From the NCBI GenBank assembly GCA_020226215.1, contig CM035232.1, forward strand, positions 20,496,316 through 20,560,315: a stretch of 64,000 nt of DNA. Direction: 5' to 3'. Shown in pieces: positions 22,743 to 36,019 of this stretch. The first letter of the stretch is position 1, and each line of letters opens with the position of its first letter. Origin of the DNA: Sindora glabra (lineage: Eukaryota > Streptophyta > Magnoliopsida > Fabales > Fabaceae). The notes under the pieces are model-generated. The model saw only the letters and a program-made list of their open reading frames with translations. It made no database searches and was not told the DNA's origin. The translations under genes and the position numbers were made by a program.

Positions 22743-24414
22743 AATACCAAGAAGTTACCACCTTGAAGCAAACAAACAAATTAGTTACAACTCTTACAAT
22801 TGCTTAGGGCGTAATCTTGGCTCACCAAGACAATTGCCAAGGCTCAGTAAAAGCTCTCTGAAAAGAATGGGGTTGGAATTGATGAAGTGATTGTGCAATA
22901 ATGCAGCTAATTGATTATATTAGGAGAAATATGAAGAAGTCAAACATTTATTTTATTTTATTTGTAAGATTAGTTGGGCTATTATCACTAATCAACAAAA
23001 CCCCTTTTCTTATTTTTTTTTCTTAATTTATTTTTTCTATTCATCTAGGCCTTCAATTTTGACAAGTTGGCTCTGATATTATTAAAAACAACGGGAAACT
23101 TAATCAAATCAATAAAGGAAGAAAAACACCAAACAGAAAGAACCTTGTGACAAATATTTTTCATAAGAAACACCATTCATTGACCTTGGTTTCCTATTTT
23201 AATATTTCTCTTTGGTGCATTTTTAAACTAAGTAGGAGGAAAAGGAGGTTCGGAACCGCACTCACATGGAAATGCAACAACAAGAAACTATCAAATTTGA
23301 AAAAGCAAGTCTCACCCCACAATTATATAAATTTTAATATCTTATCATCCAATGAACTCAGATCTTTGTAACCTCAAAAACATGCTTGTCTTTCTCCTTA
23401 TCTAGGAATCTCTGCCTTAATTGACACTCTTCTTTTTCTTCTCTCAAGTTAATGTTGAAGAAAATGAAAAAGGCAGTGCATATATTTCATCATCGAGAAG
23501 ACCAATCTATTTTAATTGAGCTAGTGAACCCAGTCAGGAGGAAAAATTATTAGATACATGCTTAGTTTTAAATTATGATTACAATTCCGAGTGATTATAC
23601 AATAGATAACAAAACTACGAGAAAATATGGTTAGTATGATACAAAATTACAAAATCGTACAGATGCAGGAAGGTCTGCTCTGGTTGTAGAGTTGCAAACT
23701 GTAAGATAAATGTAATAGATAAACTATACAATTAATGTCAGTTTATTGAAATGTGTCATTTCATTTAAATGTGATGAATCATTGAAAGAAAAAAAAATCT
23801 AGTACTATATAAGCATTAAGTATTGTTTCCATGTAAATATTATCCAGTATATTATTTTTTTTTTCATCTCAACAATTTGAATTTTTGCTAAAAAAAGATA
23901 ATTTTTTGTTAGATTAGATTATTGAGTTGAAAAAATAATACAATTAACAATATTTATATTAGAATAATATTGAATTTTTAATACTAATGCAGTACTAAAA
24001 TTTTTTTCTGAATCATTGAAACACACATGTGAAACACATATTATTTTGTGATTTATTTTTTATAATACATAGTGTATGTGTTTGAGAATTTCTTTAAAAA
24101 GAAAGGCTAAGCGCATAATGCATTGCTATTAAACAAAAAAAAGGATAATTATTTATTCTAATCAATTTGACTGATTGGTTTTAATTTGTTGCTTACTTTT
24201 CTGTAGCGGTGTAGAACTGGGTTAATCAAATTAAATTCTTGCCGGCCCTAATATAAAATTTAGGAATCTTCTTAATATTCAAGATTAGGATTGCGGAGGG
24301 AAAGGGTAACTCACCAATTATTACTGAATGTCCATGTTTTATTTTTTGGGCATTGATTAAGATTAACTACAACTTGAACTATTATTAGCGTAATTAGGTG
24401 TTGGGGATGAGTAA

Positions 24415-24592
24415 TTAGGATTAGGCTCTTCTAAAGTGCAAAATGTACTTTAGAGGATAAAATATCCAATCTCACCATTGATTTTGACTCATGATTTTAT
24501 AAATAATAATACATAAATAAAATCAACAGTTAGATTGGGCACTTTACTTTCTGAAGTGCAAATACACTTTAAAGGAGTTCAATCCGAATAAT
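24415..24592. mobile_element. MITE with about 68-bp terminal inverted repeats
   Basis: The left arm (about 24418-24485, beginning ggattaggctcttctaaagt) matches the reverse complement of the right arm (about 24519-24585, read from the other strand as ggattgaactcctttaaagt). Both arms continue through ccaatct...ttgatttt towards a short AT-rich centre. A taatta word flanks or starts each end. The total of about 175 bp, long imperfect inverted repeats and no coding capacity fit a MITE. The superfamily was not determined. Confidence 0.7.
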
Positions 24593-24655
24593 TAAGGATT
24601 AGAATTCGCAACAAGTTAAACTAACTTGTGAGTGATTCATAACTTAATTAATTTG

Positions 24656-24822
24656 AATTTTACTCTTCTCTCTCTCTCTCATTATTTATTCACAATTTTC
24701 TATTTATTCTATACCCTAATAAATTAGTAAAACTTAATAAATTTTACTCATCTCTCTCTCTCTCATTATTTATTCACATTTTTCCATTTGTTCTGTACTA
24801 ATAAATTAGTAAAACTTATTTG
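24656..24822. repeat. 84-bp tandem duplication with CT microsatellite
   Basis: Two copies offset by 84 bases, each with a (TC)n run followed by cattatttattcaca and ending taaattagtaaaactt. The copies differ by a few bases. Confidence 0.85.
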
Positions 24823-26279
24823 CTTTTATAAGTTATTTTATATGGTATTAAATTATGGAGAAATTAACATTCTATTATTATAATATATTTTTAAGTTTAG
24901 CGAATTGATGCGAATTTAATTTAAATTGAGCTTCAATCATAAATAAATTAATTCAAATTCAATTTGAATTGAATCATAAGCTAAAAAAGTTTAAAATAAA
25001 TTGAATTTGAGCTAAATAAATTAATTTAAATTGAATTAAATCGTGAATTTAACATGTTTAAAGGCAATGAACTAACTCTGTGTGTGTATATATGTATGTA
25101 TCAATTTCTTTTATGACTGGTCACTTTTCATTCCTATAAAAAATTAAATATTTCACCAGTTCAATTCGGTTCAACCATACAAGTGGGTTTAAGCAAGAAT
25201 TCGAATAGATCCTAATCCAATTGGTCGAATGGGTCGGATTTAATAATCTTGTATCTCACTCTTGGAGAAAGAATTCTTATCTTACTTTAAAAATAAAGAG
25301 ACAGATATAATTTAAAAAGTAATAATATGTAGATTTTATAAACATGAAGTTTCCTATAATTTCATGAGTTTATCTCTTTTATACTAGAATAAATAGTTCT
25401 CTTACTTCAGAAATAAGATCAAATATCTTATTAATGAGACTATAATTAAGAAGTTGTTTATTTATTTCAATTACTGGGTTCTTTCATTCCACATGGATTC
25501 TATTTGTTTAATTTCCTAATCTTCAACTAAAAGTAGCATTAATATAATAATAGAGTGTAATTTCTTAGAAATATCACGCTCTTGGATATGTCGTCACTAT
25601 ATTTGACAAAGATACTACCATTGGACTTCTCATTACATCCCAATTTTATTAGCTATTAATATTCGTCGAATAAGACACTGATGACTATTACTGTTGGCAA
25701 ATTGCAGGATAACGAATACGTATTAGTGAAAATTAATATAATATAAAACAATTAAACTGTTGCCATCTTTGTTTCATGCATTTTTTATAAAATAAAATCA
25801 ATATAAGATATTAATTAAGTTAAAAAATTTAACATCAAGTGGCTGATCTCAAATTGGTCTCTAGTGTCTCCTTTAAGTCATATAGATGTTAATAATTAAT
25901 TAAGGACAACCTCTAATGGGTTTATGGGAGACCATATGGTATGCCCCTGAAATTTTTTGAGAGGAAAGCAAATTTCAATTTATAATGAATTTCACGATCG
26001 AATGGTATCAACACCTAACAACATATATCAAATATTTAACTTAGTCATAAATTTATTAAAAAAATATACATTTGAGTAAGATTGCTTTCATATGTTATTC
26101 CTCGTACTTAAATTTAATACGTAGATTTCTCAATTAATACTGATAATTTATTGAAATAATAAGTACAGATTCACTCAAAAGTTACCATTAGAAAATCTTT
26201 GCAAGAAGAGTTGTCCACTAAAAGACACCACTATCAATGAAGGGGATTTTGAACACATAATGAAAAAAGTAAATATAAT
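24823..26279. other. Intergenic AT-rich DNA
   Basis: No gene seen. A few hundred bases near 25120-25260 are less AT-biased but contain no coherent coding frame. Confidence 0.55.
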
Positions 26280-26642
26280 AATTAATTTCTCATTTATACA
26301 AGTACTAATTATTATATCTTTCAAATTTCATAATTAATATTACTAACCATTTATATTAATTATTTTTATTATAATTATTTATCTCTCCCTTTATTCATAA
26401 CACTAAAATAAATGATAAAAAAAGAATATAACTAAAAAACAAATATATATTTGATATTGTTAAAGTGAGATCTAATAATTAATTTTAATATTTTTATTTA
26501 TTTTAATATTGCAAGTGAATAAAGGGACAAATAATTATAATGAAATTAAAAATAAGATGGTAATAATGCTAAAATTTGACAAATATAATACTTATCATCT
26601 ATCTAAATAAGTACTAAGCAGAAGTGGAAGTATATCACCCTT
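26280..26642. mobile_element. Long-TIR MITE family B (copy 1)
   Basis: The left part (about 26305-26420) and the reverse complement of the right part (about 26495-26620) align imperfectly over more than 100 bases, sharing the core ttataattatttgtcccttt/ttataattatttatctctcc and a following attcac or attcat. This gives two long inverted arms around an AT-rich centre. The same core recurs at 36490-36812. No coding content. Confidence 0.5.
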
Positions 26643-28869
26643 CCTGTAAACTCCTAATGGCCTCACCTATCTCTAGTCCTACTTGTTTATAAAATAGAAT
26701 ATGTTTAAGCCTAATTTTTTACCCATATTACAAAATAGATTAAGTTATATTATTTAAAACCAACCTATTAGCCTATGAGGTTGATCTGTATTTTTATATA
26801 TAAAATTATACAATATATAAATATTTATAATATTAGAAGAAATACACATATATAAAGTGTATAAAAAATTCTAGCACATCCATATTTTCTAAATTTTAGC
26901 TCATAGTAAAATCATTTAAATGATTAATTTATAATTGTTGTTGTAATATTATATTTATTTTGGGATCAAATTCAAGTGGAGTTAAGTCAAATTTCGAACT
27001 TAACAATATTTAATTGATATGACTTCAAATTAAAATGTTATCATTGATTGGAATTTGAGCAACTTTCTATGTTAGTTGAGCTATTTTTATATTCAATAAT
27101 ATCAAAATTTGAGTCAACTCAACTTAGTTTTACTTATCAGAATATCTTTTAAGAATACTTATTAATTATTAATAATTCTATATAAGCTAACAAATTAGAT
27201 TAGACCTTAAAATTTTTATGTATAAATCATGTTAGGCTAAATTTTAAATTTACTACAAATTTATAGATTGGGTCAAGCCAAAATAAGTTTTTTTATATAT
27301 AGTTTTGATCTCTTTTTGGTAAAGTCTAATTTAATCTAATTTACTTTAAATTCTATAAATAAAGAAATAAATATTATATTTACTGTTAAAATAAAGTTAC
27401 AAACTCTTATCCAAATTATGACATTAATCCTTCAATATATTGGATACCTCTATCCTCCGGACTTTGATAAGAAGTGAACATGCAGAAAGGTCACTTTGAC
27501 TTTAAAATAAAAAGTCTATCCCGCGTATTAGGTAGAATGAGTGTGAGTATTAAACTCTTCTAAAGGGGCGGGGGATTGGATGTTGTTTGCGTCACAGAAT
27601 TTGACCTTGCTGGATTTTCCTCACATTCAAGAGTTGGTGATGCCAAGCAATTTCTCACCCTTCCACTCGACGGTATAATCATTCGAAACCCATTAAATAG
27701 AAACCAGGAACAGCTACTTAATTAAGATATACAACTTAAATTATCTTTAAAAAAAAAAATTAACTCAAGAACGTGTATGAGTTGTCATTTTTTATCACTA
27801 GCCAAACGCTCCGTGCATCGCAGGGGCATATATTTTTTAATTATAACATTAATGTATATATTATATTTAAAAAACAAATAATAAATAATACTCAAATTAT
27901 AACAGTTAAAAAAACATAATAATTAATACAAAATTATATGAATCAAATGATAATTTATAAGATGTGTAGTTGAAAAATTATAAGTAATATAAAATTTAAG
28001 AGTCCTTCCAACTATCAAATAAAAATGAATTTAATGCATGATTAACTTTTATATAGGAAAGTATAAATATATTTGTAGAGCTTTTTTGGACAAATAATTT
28101 TGTGATTTTTTAGATTTTGAAAAGAAATGGAAACACCGCAACTTGATATATATCCAAAACCCTTATGTACGTAAAAGAGTTTTTAAAAAAGTGCTTGATG
28201 TACGTAGAACACTTTTAGAGAAGTGTATTGATGTATTAATTGCGAACGGGACATCCAGATCATAAACTTAAAATGAATTTTTTAGTCCATTGTACAAAGC
28301 AAAGAAAAATATCAACAACGCTTCCATTTATTCATAAATTGCATGTTATTTCATACTTGCAAATTGATTCTTCCTATTTTAAAATACATACAATCAATCT
28401 CTCAGATGGCATTATAATTTATTTTATCTACAATTAACTGTGGAATCCAATTATACCGAAGTACAATAGAAACTTGTCTTGAAAGTTTTTTATAGTAGTT
28501 GTTCACTGACTCAGTCGACTTCGATCTATAATCATTTCAAGCTTGATGACTGTGGTCGATATTTAACACAAGCGTGAGTTTTTTGAAATGCAGTCTAACC
28601 CCCACAATTTTTCTAATAGCCTTCATTCCCCATTTTTGTCACTAACTTCCAACCCTTTAAATTTTAACAATAACTGAATCTGAGTTATTTTCTTGTCCAA
28701 TGTTAATATAGATTATGTAATCAAGTCGAACAAATACTCTTGCTTTGAGAATATTTATAAAGTACATAACTTTTGGTCGCCCTTTTAGCTTGCTCTACCC
28801 TTTTTTTAAAACCTTTTATGTATAATCTGTCAGCACTCTAACTATATTAATTTTAATTTTTAAAAGTCA
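26643..28869. other. Intergenic DNA, no gene seen
   Basis: AT-rich, with islands of more balanced composition at 27420-27700 and 28480-28640 that lack coding signals. The segment near 27800-27835 (ccaaacgctccgtgcatcgc...) resembles common dispersed plant non-coding repeats, but I could not define its ends. Confidence 0.45.
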
Positions 28870-29811
28870 AATTTTAGCCCCAACACATCATTTACATTAT
28901 CATCTACATCCAGGCCTGGCTATCACTGATTTTAACAATTGCAACAAGACTTCAAGCGCACACAAATTCACAGTTCTCAAAGCGCTAATTCTCCCCCATC
29001 AAATTTGAAACGCATACTTGCTAGTCGTTTCAGCGCACAGGACATAAACCACACGCAGCAGAATGATTCAGCAAGCCAATAAGACTAGGCCTCAAAGGCA
29101 CTGGACACAAAATGAAGTAGGTCCTTATAAAATGACCTTTATTTTACAGCTGAGAGTCAAAAACCAGACGATGTTAAGACATGCATATAGATTCATGCCG
29201 TTTAAGAATATGTCAATAGAAGTCCGATGAGATTTTGAAATAAACAAGGTTTCCGTCCCAACTGCAGTTTTGGGAAGCAAAATCGTCATTATCTTCTCCA
29301 TATGAAGCATTTAGCAGACATGTCAGTAAACTAATTTATGTACATATCCCTCCAGAAGGCATGGTTCCGCCTCAGGTGATGGTAAAATCACTCTAATTGC
29401 TACCATCATCCTAATCACGTGCAAAACTATAAAGCCATGTGAGAGACAATTATAACCACATATTAACAGAAATTAGCTTCTCTAGTAATTCTCTGCTATT
29501 CAAAATCACACATTAATATAAGAACTCACATTGTGATATCTCATCTGTGGCTTCCTTTATAGCACCATGCTGCTTCTGGGAGAAATTCCTTGCTAGAGGG
29601 CGGCTAACAGCACCAAGAAAAATACCATTTCAAGGCAAATATTTCAAAATATTTCTTAGAGTAAACCAAGGCATGATATTATACCAAAAGCCTATATAAG
29701 CTTCAATATTAGGTGCCTTGGAATCGCTTCTTTTCTTTTATTAAAGCTAAGTAAATAGGTGCCCTGAATTCGAAGAATCATGGTTCACCTTATTACCGTT
29801 CTTTACCAGTT
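28870..29811 (-). other. Region downstream of the Raf-like kinase (likely 3' UTR)
   Basis: Composition is more balanced than the surrounding intergenic DNA, as is usual for transcribed sequence. A minus-strand AATAAA occurs at 29138-29143, roughly 670 bases after the stop codon, and could be the polyadenylation signal. No separate gene is visible. Confidence 0.4.
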
Positions 29812-32800
29812 CTATTTCACATTCATTGCAGCAGCCATGCTCCTCAATTTCTTGGAGATTTCTGAAAATGATGGCCTCTCTTCCGGATCAGAGGCCCAGC
29901 AACTTTCCATTAGAGATTTCCACTCAGGATCGCACCATGTTGGGATTTGGGGACGTAATGTGTTGTTCACAATTCCTCCTACACAACAAAAGAAGACAAC
30001 AGCAGATCATGATATTGATATAAAGTCCATATTTCTAAAATGCAGAATATGGTCAAGTATGTAGAGCAACGTGCAAATAATTAGACATCCACATCTTAAG
30101 CCAAACCAAATTAAAAATCCAATGACTATTAATTCATAACGGGGGTTAAAAAATAGGTTTCATCCGGCAAGCTCTAACAGCAGATATGAAGAAGATAACA
30201 CAGTGCAAGAGACAGGCCAGCTAGCCCTGTGATACACCAGCCCCATGCTAGAACAGTGGCTTGCAGATGGTGTGCAAAAATCCTGAGAGGCAGCCTGTGG
30301 CTTCAGTAGATTGGGCTGAGATGGGGTATTTGGTAATTAAAAAGGACAACGCAATATGGCTGGATTGAAGCCACTAAGGCATCAGATATCTGAGTGGCTT
30401 GGGTTGGCAAATCCATCTTTAAAAATTAGACTATCATGAGAGACATATGCATACAGACAAAACACAATTCTACGTTTGTGATTTTCCTTAGAATATGTTG
30501 GAGCACAGTCCTCACAGGAATAAAGTTCAAAAACAGGCAACAGTAACCCCTCCTAAGCCATATATAATAGTCTAATAGAAGACAGTGACAACGCTCTTAT
30601 TAGCATAGCCTTAACAGGGATTACAGTGGCAAATGATAAAGCACATGCATTTCATTTTTATTATGTAGGTGCTCACCTATTATTGAAGCACAATGCATTT
30701 CAGCATAGGGTTCATCCCCCGTGAGCAATTCCCACATAACAATCCCAAAGGAGTAAACATCAATCTACAGGGCAAGCCAGCCCACAGAAATTACCATTAG
30801 AAGAGATCAAAGAGACAAAGGCAATGCAAAGCTAAACAGCTATGTCAAGAATACCTTCTCTGACACCATATTGCTTTTCCCACTAAGGAGTTCAGGTGCC
30901 ATCCATGGCAAAGTCCCCCGAACCCCTCCTGACACTAGAGTGTGCTGTTTTACCTTTGATAAACCCAAATCACCAATCTTTAAAAATAAATAAATAAGTT
31001 AATTGTCAATCCCAAATACCAGAACTTTTTATAAAAAAAATGAGCAGGATCCCATGCCAGTTACCGCTAAACAGAAAATAAAAAAGTATAATTATGAACT
31101 ACCTAAGAGTCAAAAACTTGCATCTTGAAACAAATTGGACCCTAATTCTTATGAATACCTTGCAGACAGGCCGTTGGGGATCCCTCATATTGACTAACAG
31201 ATTCTCACATTTCAAATCAAAATGCACAATGTTCTTTCCATGCAGATACTCCATACCAAATGCAGCATCCATGGCTATGATGAGCCTTTTACGACGATCA
31301 ATCGTTCTGTTCAATTGCTCAGAGAAAAAAAAAATCATTGATATTTTACCTGTACATAAGAACTTAACAAATTTTGCCACATGCCAGACTTAGAAGAACT
31401 TCTAAAATATTGAAGGAGTATAAACTCAACATGCACTGAATTACCTATCCTTTTTATGCAAGAACTGTTTCAAAGATCCATTAATCATGAACTCTGTCAC
31501 AGTAGCTAGAGAACCGTCAGGGCCATCACGAACAATACCATAGAAGGATACTACATTTGGATGATGTAATGAACTCAGTATTAATGCCTCTTTCCAGAAA
31601 TCAGCAATCTGGAACAGTGACAAAAGTGCAAACACTATAAAGTTGATTGTTTCGAATTCAATAGACAAAAAACAACTCACTGGCATATATGATTCATAGC
31701 TTCTCTTTCATTCCTTTGTTTTAGATGTGTTTGTACCGAAAGAAAATTAGATGTTTCTTTCCAATGAATGAGCTGCACTCTATGTAGAATAATGTACTGA
31801 GACTATCCTCATCAACCCAGCTAGACAGATGGATCGTCTTCTCAACTGAGTTCCTCACTTCAAACCCAAAACTAATACTACACCATGCATATTCTAACAT
31901 ATAAATATTTAAATTTTTCTTAGGGAAGCACATGCCAACCTAATGGCGAAGCCCATCATAAAATATAACATGGGATTTTAATATTTCATGGTACAAGCGG
32001 TGGAAATGACCACTTCTGCGATGAGTATAAACTGGTGGTAGTTATTAAAAAAAGAAAGGATAAATTAGCAGTAAGCAAAAACATATTTACCAATCTCTCT
32101 CTTTCAGATGGTCTTCCAGCAAAGCAACTGGCTTTAATCCTCTTAATTGCAACATCAGAACCTTTCCATTTCCCATGATAAACAGCCCCATAGGTTCCAG
32201 AACCCAGTTCTCGGATCTCCTCCAAATCATCATTTTTAATTGTCTGGAAAAGTAAGCCAAACAAGGCATGTGGGAAGAAAACACCAAGAAAGACCATGTA
32301 AGAGAAACACAGGATATACAGAATGTCTGTAAGTACGATATCAAGAAAACCTGTAATCCTTTAGCAATAGCTTCTGCCTCAGCCTTTGTAGGCTCAATTT
32401 GAGAAATATCTATATTGTCATTATCAGACTCCAATTCTACGTCGCCGTGAGCATTCTGCAAGACCCCAAAAGGAAAAAAAAAAGAATCATAAGGTGACAT
32501 AAATTAGCCACAACTCATTCTCTCCCTAGAAGAACAGATCACTTTTTAACTTTGAAAAACAGAGACCAAATCACTTAACCCTCACCGTGGATTCCAATTC
32601 ATTTACTGTTCCTTCTTTGGGTGTTGAATCATGCATCACAGAATCTGCAGGCTCTTCGGCTTTAGCTTTCACCTCCTCAGCACCTTCTAATGCAGCCTTC
32701 TTTACAGAAGCAATTAACTCAGGTAAGAAACTGAGATTGTTAACTGAGAGCTTAGAATCCTGTGGAACAGAGATATTCTGAGCAGCCAATTTCCCAACAT

Positions 32801-35039
32801 TACCACCCACTGCTGTGGGTCCTGAATTTGAATTATTAGACTCAACAGGATGAGCACCTTCATAATTATTTTCAGCAATTTTGTTTTGTTCTGAAAAAGA
32901 TATACTCTGCACATTAGAGTCCTCAACCTTATCCACATTTTCTGCCTCTTTTGTTTCTCCAATCAAACTTATAGATTGCTTCCTCATTGCTTCAGTCACA
33001 AAAGTATCGTTTCTTAAATCTTCTTTAACATGAACCATATTAGAGGATGCCTTTGGCAGCTGGACCGTCTCCAAATGAATCCCAACATTTATGTCCTCTG
33101 TGCAATGGGTGGTATCTACAGTAAGCGTCTGTTGATTTTCCAGACCAAGGGAAATTGGATTCATTTTCACAGCTTGAGCACAAGGATATTCCGAAATGGC
33201 TGACCCTTCATGACCTGAAATTTTCTGTGAAGATTCAATCCACGGATTTTGACAATCTGCCCCAATGTAAAATCTTGGACTGCCCTCTCCCCGGGTTAAT
33301 CCTGCATTAACCATACCATTCACCTGTTGAGATGCTTCATAGGATGGTCCAATGTGAACCGTAGGTGGAGAATTTCTCCAGAATGCATAACCAGGTACAG
33401 ATCCACGAGGAGGATAATGACTATCAACTCCATAAGGAGGTGGGTTCCCATAGCGCACACCGAGCTCCTCCGGAGAAGGCAGTTGTATATGGGGTGGAGG
33501 AGCCACAGTTTGATCACGGAACAGTTCAGGCCCCATTTCAGGTCCAGCTTGTGGGCGAACATAATTGGAAGACAAATTATGTCCATCAGCCACACTACCA
33601 TGCCCAGGAGGAAAGTTAGGACTATCTACAACATAATGATCATTCAATCTTCCAGATCCAGAAACATGTCCCCGTGCTTCATCAGCACGGGCATTTGTCT
33701 GACTTGGCAATACCCAGCCTCTTTCATGATTTTGAGTATCATTGTAAACAGACCTGGGATCATTATTTGGCTCATTGGGATAGATCACAGGATGCAACTT
33801 TCCATCGGCCTTTCCCATGAAAGCATCCCTGTTTGGGGAGCATTCTGCACAAGGATTAGCCACCTGTGGAAATCCATTACCAATATTGGTATGCTGAATA
33901 TGTGGTTGACATCTCGGGTAACTTATCCGACAGTGCTCACATATACTGTTACCATCAAGCACATGGTGGCTATGAAGAATATTGCCTGGAAAAGCTGCTG
34001 TCTCGCTGGGTGCAGCTCCGGTTGGCAGCCACATAACATTTTCCGAATATTGTGGTTGATTTTCATATACAGGATGATGATTCACCTGATGCCGAGCATA
34101 TTCATCTGGCGCTCTATCAATGCCCTTATCTGGCAAGTCAACGAATGGCATACGATACCTTGCAGAAGCAGGAGAAGGAGAAGATGGAAATTCCACCAAT
34201 GATCTCGAGTCATGATGACCGTGATGCCTAGGAGAATAATAAGCAGGACTCCATGGTGCATCCATTTCACTATACCTCTGAGTCATAGGTTGCTGCTGCT
34301 GCCCAGACCCAATGTGAGGAATTGTGAGGTGATGCAAGTTGTACTGTGCCATCGATATGTCACCGCTTCTCTGGCTATGAAGGCCAGCATCCATATTTAT
34401 TGGATTAAAGAACTGATCAGCTACATGGACATCCTCAAGCGGGCCAATCATAGGAAATTCCAGCTGTTGCTTGTTCCTAAAATCAGAAGCATCATCCAGA
34501 TTATTCAATGCATCAACATACCTCCTCTCCGTGTCATCTGGATCAATGAAATGTGAAGAACCATCTTGATCAATATGAGAAAACAAAAAAATCCTGATCC
34601 TTGTAAATCCATCACCTGAACCTAACTTGTCGTACTCTTCCATCATGTTAACAACATCATCATCATTCACGACAGAGACAAGGGCATCGAGATCCTCATC
34701 AGGTTGCTGATACTTTAACACTGCTGCCCCATCATATAGCTCCCTCATCTTAGTCATCAAGTCCTCATAACTAATATCTCGTGGCACACTCACAATACGT
34801 GTCTCTCCGCCAATATAACGAAGCTTTCCATCTTGGGGACGAGGCATTATGTTCCCCAAAAAGCTACACAAGAACTTAACGCGACAGTTTTCATCGTTGG
34901 AACCAGTTGCCGAGCCTGGTGCAGATCCCAGTGCCGAGGGGGTTCTAGTTGCAGTAGGACTATCCATCAAATACTGTTGATGATCAATCAAACTCCCGGA
35001 CTTGCTCAAGCATTGAATTGATTTATTGCACATGAGCAT
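29812..35039 (-). CDS. PB1-domain Raf-like MAPKKK (B4 type) Ser/Thr protein kinase
   Basis: Cytosolic protein kinase. Exons: 32586-35039, 32351-32455, 32091-32243, 31445-31608, 31159-31306, 30855-30977, 30677-30764, 29812-29978. All junctions are GT-AG and in phase, giving 1133 residues. A PB1 domain (about 52-154, CRVKFLCSF...TRIRIFLFS) is followed by a long low-complexity middle with a Cys cluster near residues 370-400 (CEHC...CAEC). The kinase domain starts near 860: glycine loop GSGTYGAVYHG, ATP lysine K887 (VAIK), E911, catalytic HFDLKCENLL with D989, metal-binding DLG at D1011, APE at 1035-1037. HFD and DLG instead of HRD and DFG are typical of this plant clade. Arabidopsis B4 Raf-like kinases activate SnRK2 kinases in osmotic stress; the same role here is inference. 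The transcript probably has a 5' UTR intron (donor near 35408). Confidence 0.95.
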
Positions 35040-35720
35040 AACTCACATGACAAAACTTACAAGCTTCACAGATTTAAGCTCTACACGGAAAGTATTGCCG
35101 CGTTCCTAGACTTGACTAAATGGGATACAAAAATCTTCCACTTTGAATGGCATCGAAGACATTAAAAGCCATCACGTTTCAATATTCCCGTGAACAACCA
35201 CGAGAGCTGCATGGGCACGAGGAATGCTTAGAACCACCATCAATGCAAGAAATTCGAATTAGAATTAAAATACGAGTTAGACTAAACATCAACTTGACTA
35301 ATAACAACCATCCAATAAAGAACAACTCGAAAACACAATTACAGATCCAAAATCGAATTCGGATGTCACCCAAATTTATCATTTATGGGAGAACCATAAC
35401 CGATACCTGAAACGGCGAATCCTTTAACACCCGAGATACAAATTTCAAAAAGTTAATAGTAAAAACGGAACTATTCCCAATGGAATCTATTGCATCACTT
35501 TCGGTTACGTTCAGCCCCAACGCCTTCTCTTCTCTCTCACTGATATTATCCCTTTTTTTTTTTTCAAGATTCCGGAAGAATGGGTGGTGATCTGGTTGAG
35601 CTGAAAGTGAGAGAAGAACAGAGAAGAAGAAGAGAGAGAAAGAGAATGAATTAGAGATTAGGAGAGAGATGATCAGGAGGAAGGAGGTGAAGAAAGAGAA
35701 GAAGGTGGTGGTGGTGAATG
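35040..35720 (-). promoter_or_regulatory. 5' leader and CT-rich core promoter of the Raf-like kinase
   Basis: On the minus strand 35609-35670 is a CT-rich tract (TCTCTCTTCTTCTTC-like), a common plant core-promoter or 5' UTR pyrimidine patch. A candidate leader intron has donor CAG-GTATCGG near 35408 and a possible acceptor TTCCGTGTAG near 35087, so the start codon would lie in the second exon. Confidence 0.45.
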
Positions 35721-35800
35721 AAGAAGGACCGCCATGGGCAATAGTGGATTCTGGTTCTGGGGCGCTCCAAGATGCGATGCCTGGTTGCCATGTAGTGTCC

Positions 35801-35806
35801 CACGTG
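35801..35806. promoter_or_regulatory. G-box / ABRE-like site 1
   Basis: Palindromic CACGTG in the context TGCCACGTGGGA on the minus strand, a strong G-box/ABRE core. It sits about 760 bases upstream of the kinase start codon and upstream of its CT-rich leader. bZIP or bHLH factors bind such sites; ABA responsiveness is inferred only. Confidence 0.55.
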
Positions 35807-35896
35807 GCACTATCTCGTGAGGGCTGTTTTTGGCATCTTAATTTATCTCCGGGGCATATGCCGCACCTTCGACCTTCGGCCTACACTCGTGTTTGG

Positions 35897-35902
35897 CACG
35901 TG
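35897..35902. promoter_or_regulatory. G-box site 2
   Basis: Second CACGTG, 96 bases further upstream of the first (context ggCACGTGct). Paired G-box or ABRE cores are the usual arrangement in ABA- or stress-responsive plant promoters. Confidence 0.5.
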
Positions 35903-36019
35903 CTACGCCATAAAATGATGCAGTTCCCGTTTTTTGTTCTTTATTTTCTCTTCCCTTTTGTTGCCCTCTCCTCTAATTTTGTTCCCACAATGTGGAAGAC
36001 AAGAATATTCCTCTGAAAT

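Larger units (their letters stand above)
20203..24414. other. MYB upstream and intergenic DNA
   Basis: The first kilobase is presumed MYB promoter. Further out is AT-rich DNA. 21985-22430 repeats variants of the words gagctcg, aagctcaa and tttgaatt, a low-complexity style common in plant dispersed repeats. No gene was supported; frames such as 23147-23371 lack any motif. Confidence 0.5.

Noticed and set aside
33327..34202. 291-codon open frame antisense to the Raf-like kinase
   Set aside because: Lies entirely within kinase exon 1 on the opposite strand. Its Ser/Arg/Ile-rich composition has no motif and follows from the codon use of the real gene.
35669..36016. 115-codon plus-strand frame upstream of the kinase
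   Set aside because: Overlaps the kinase promoter or leader on the opposite strand, begins in a purine repeat and has no family motif or splice partner.
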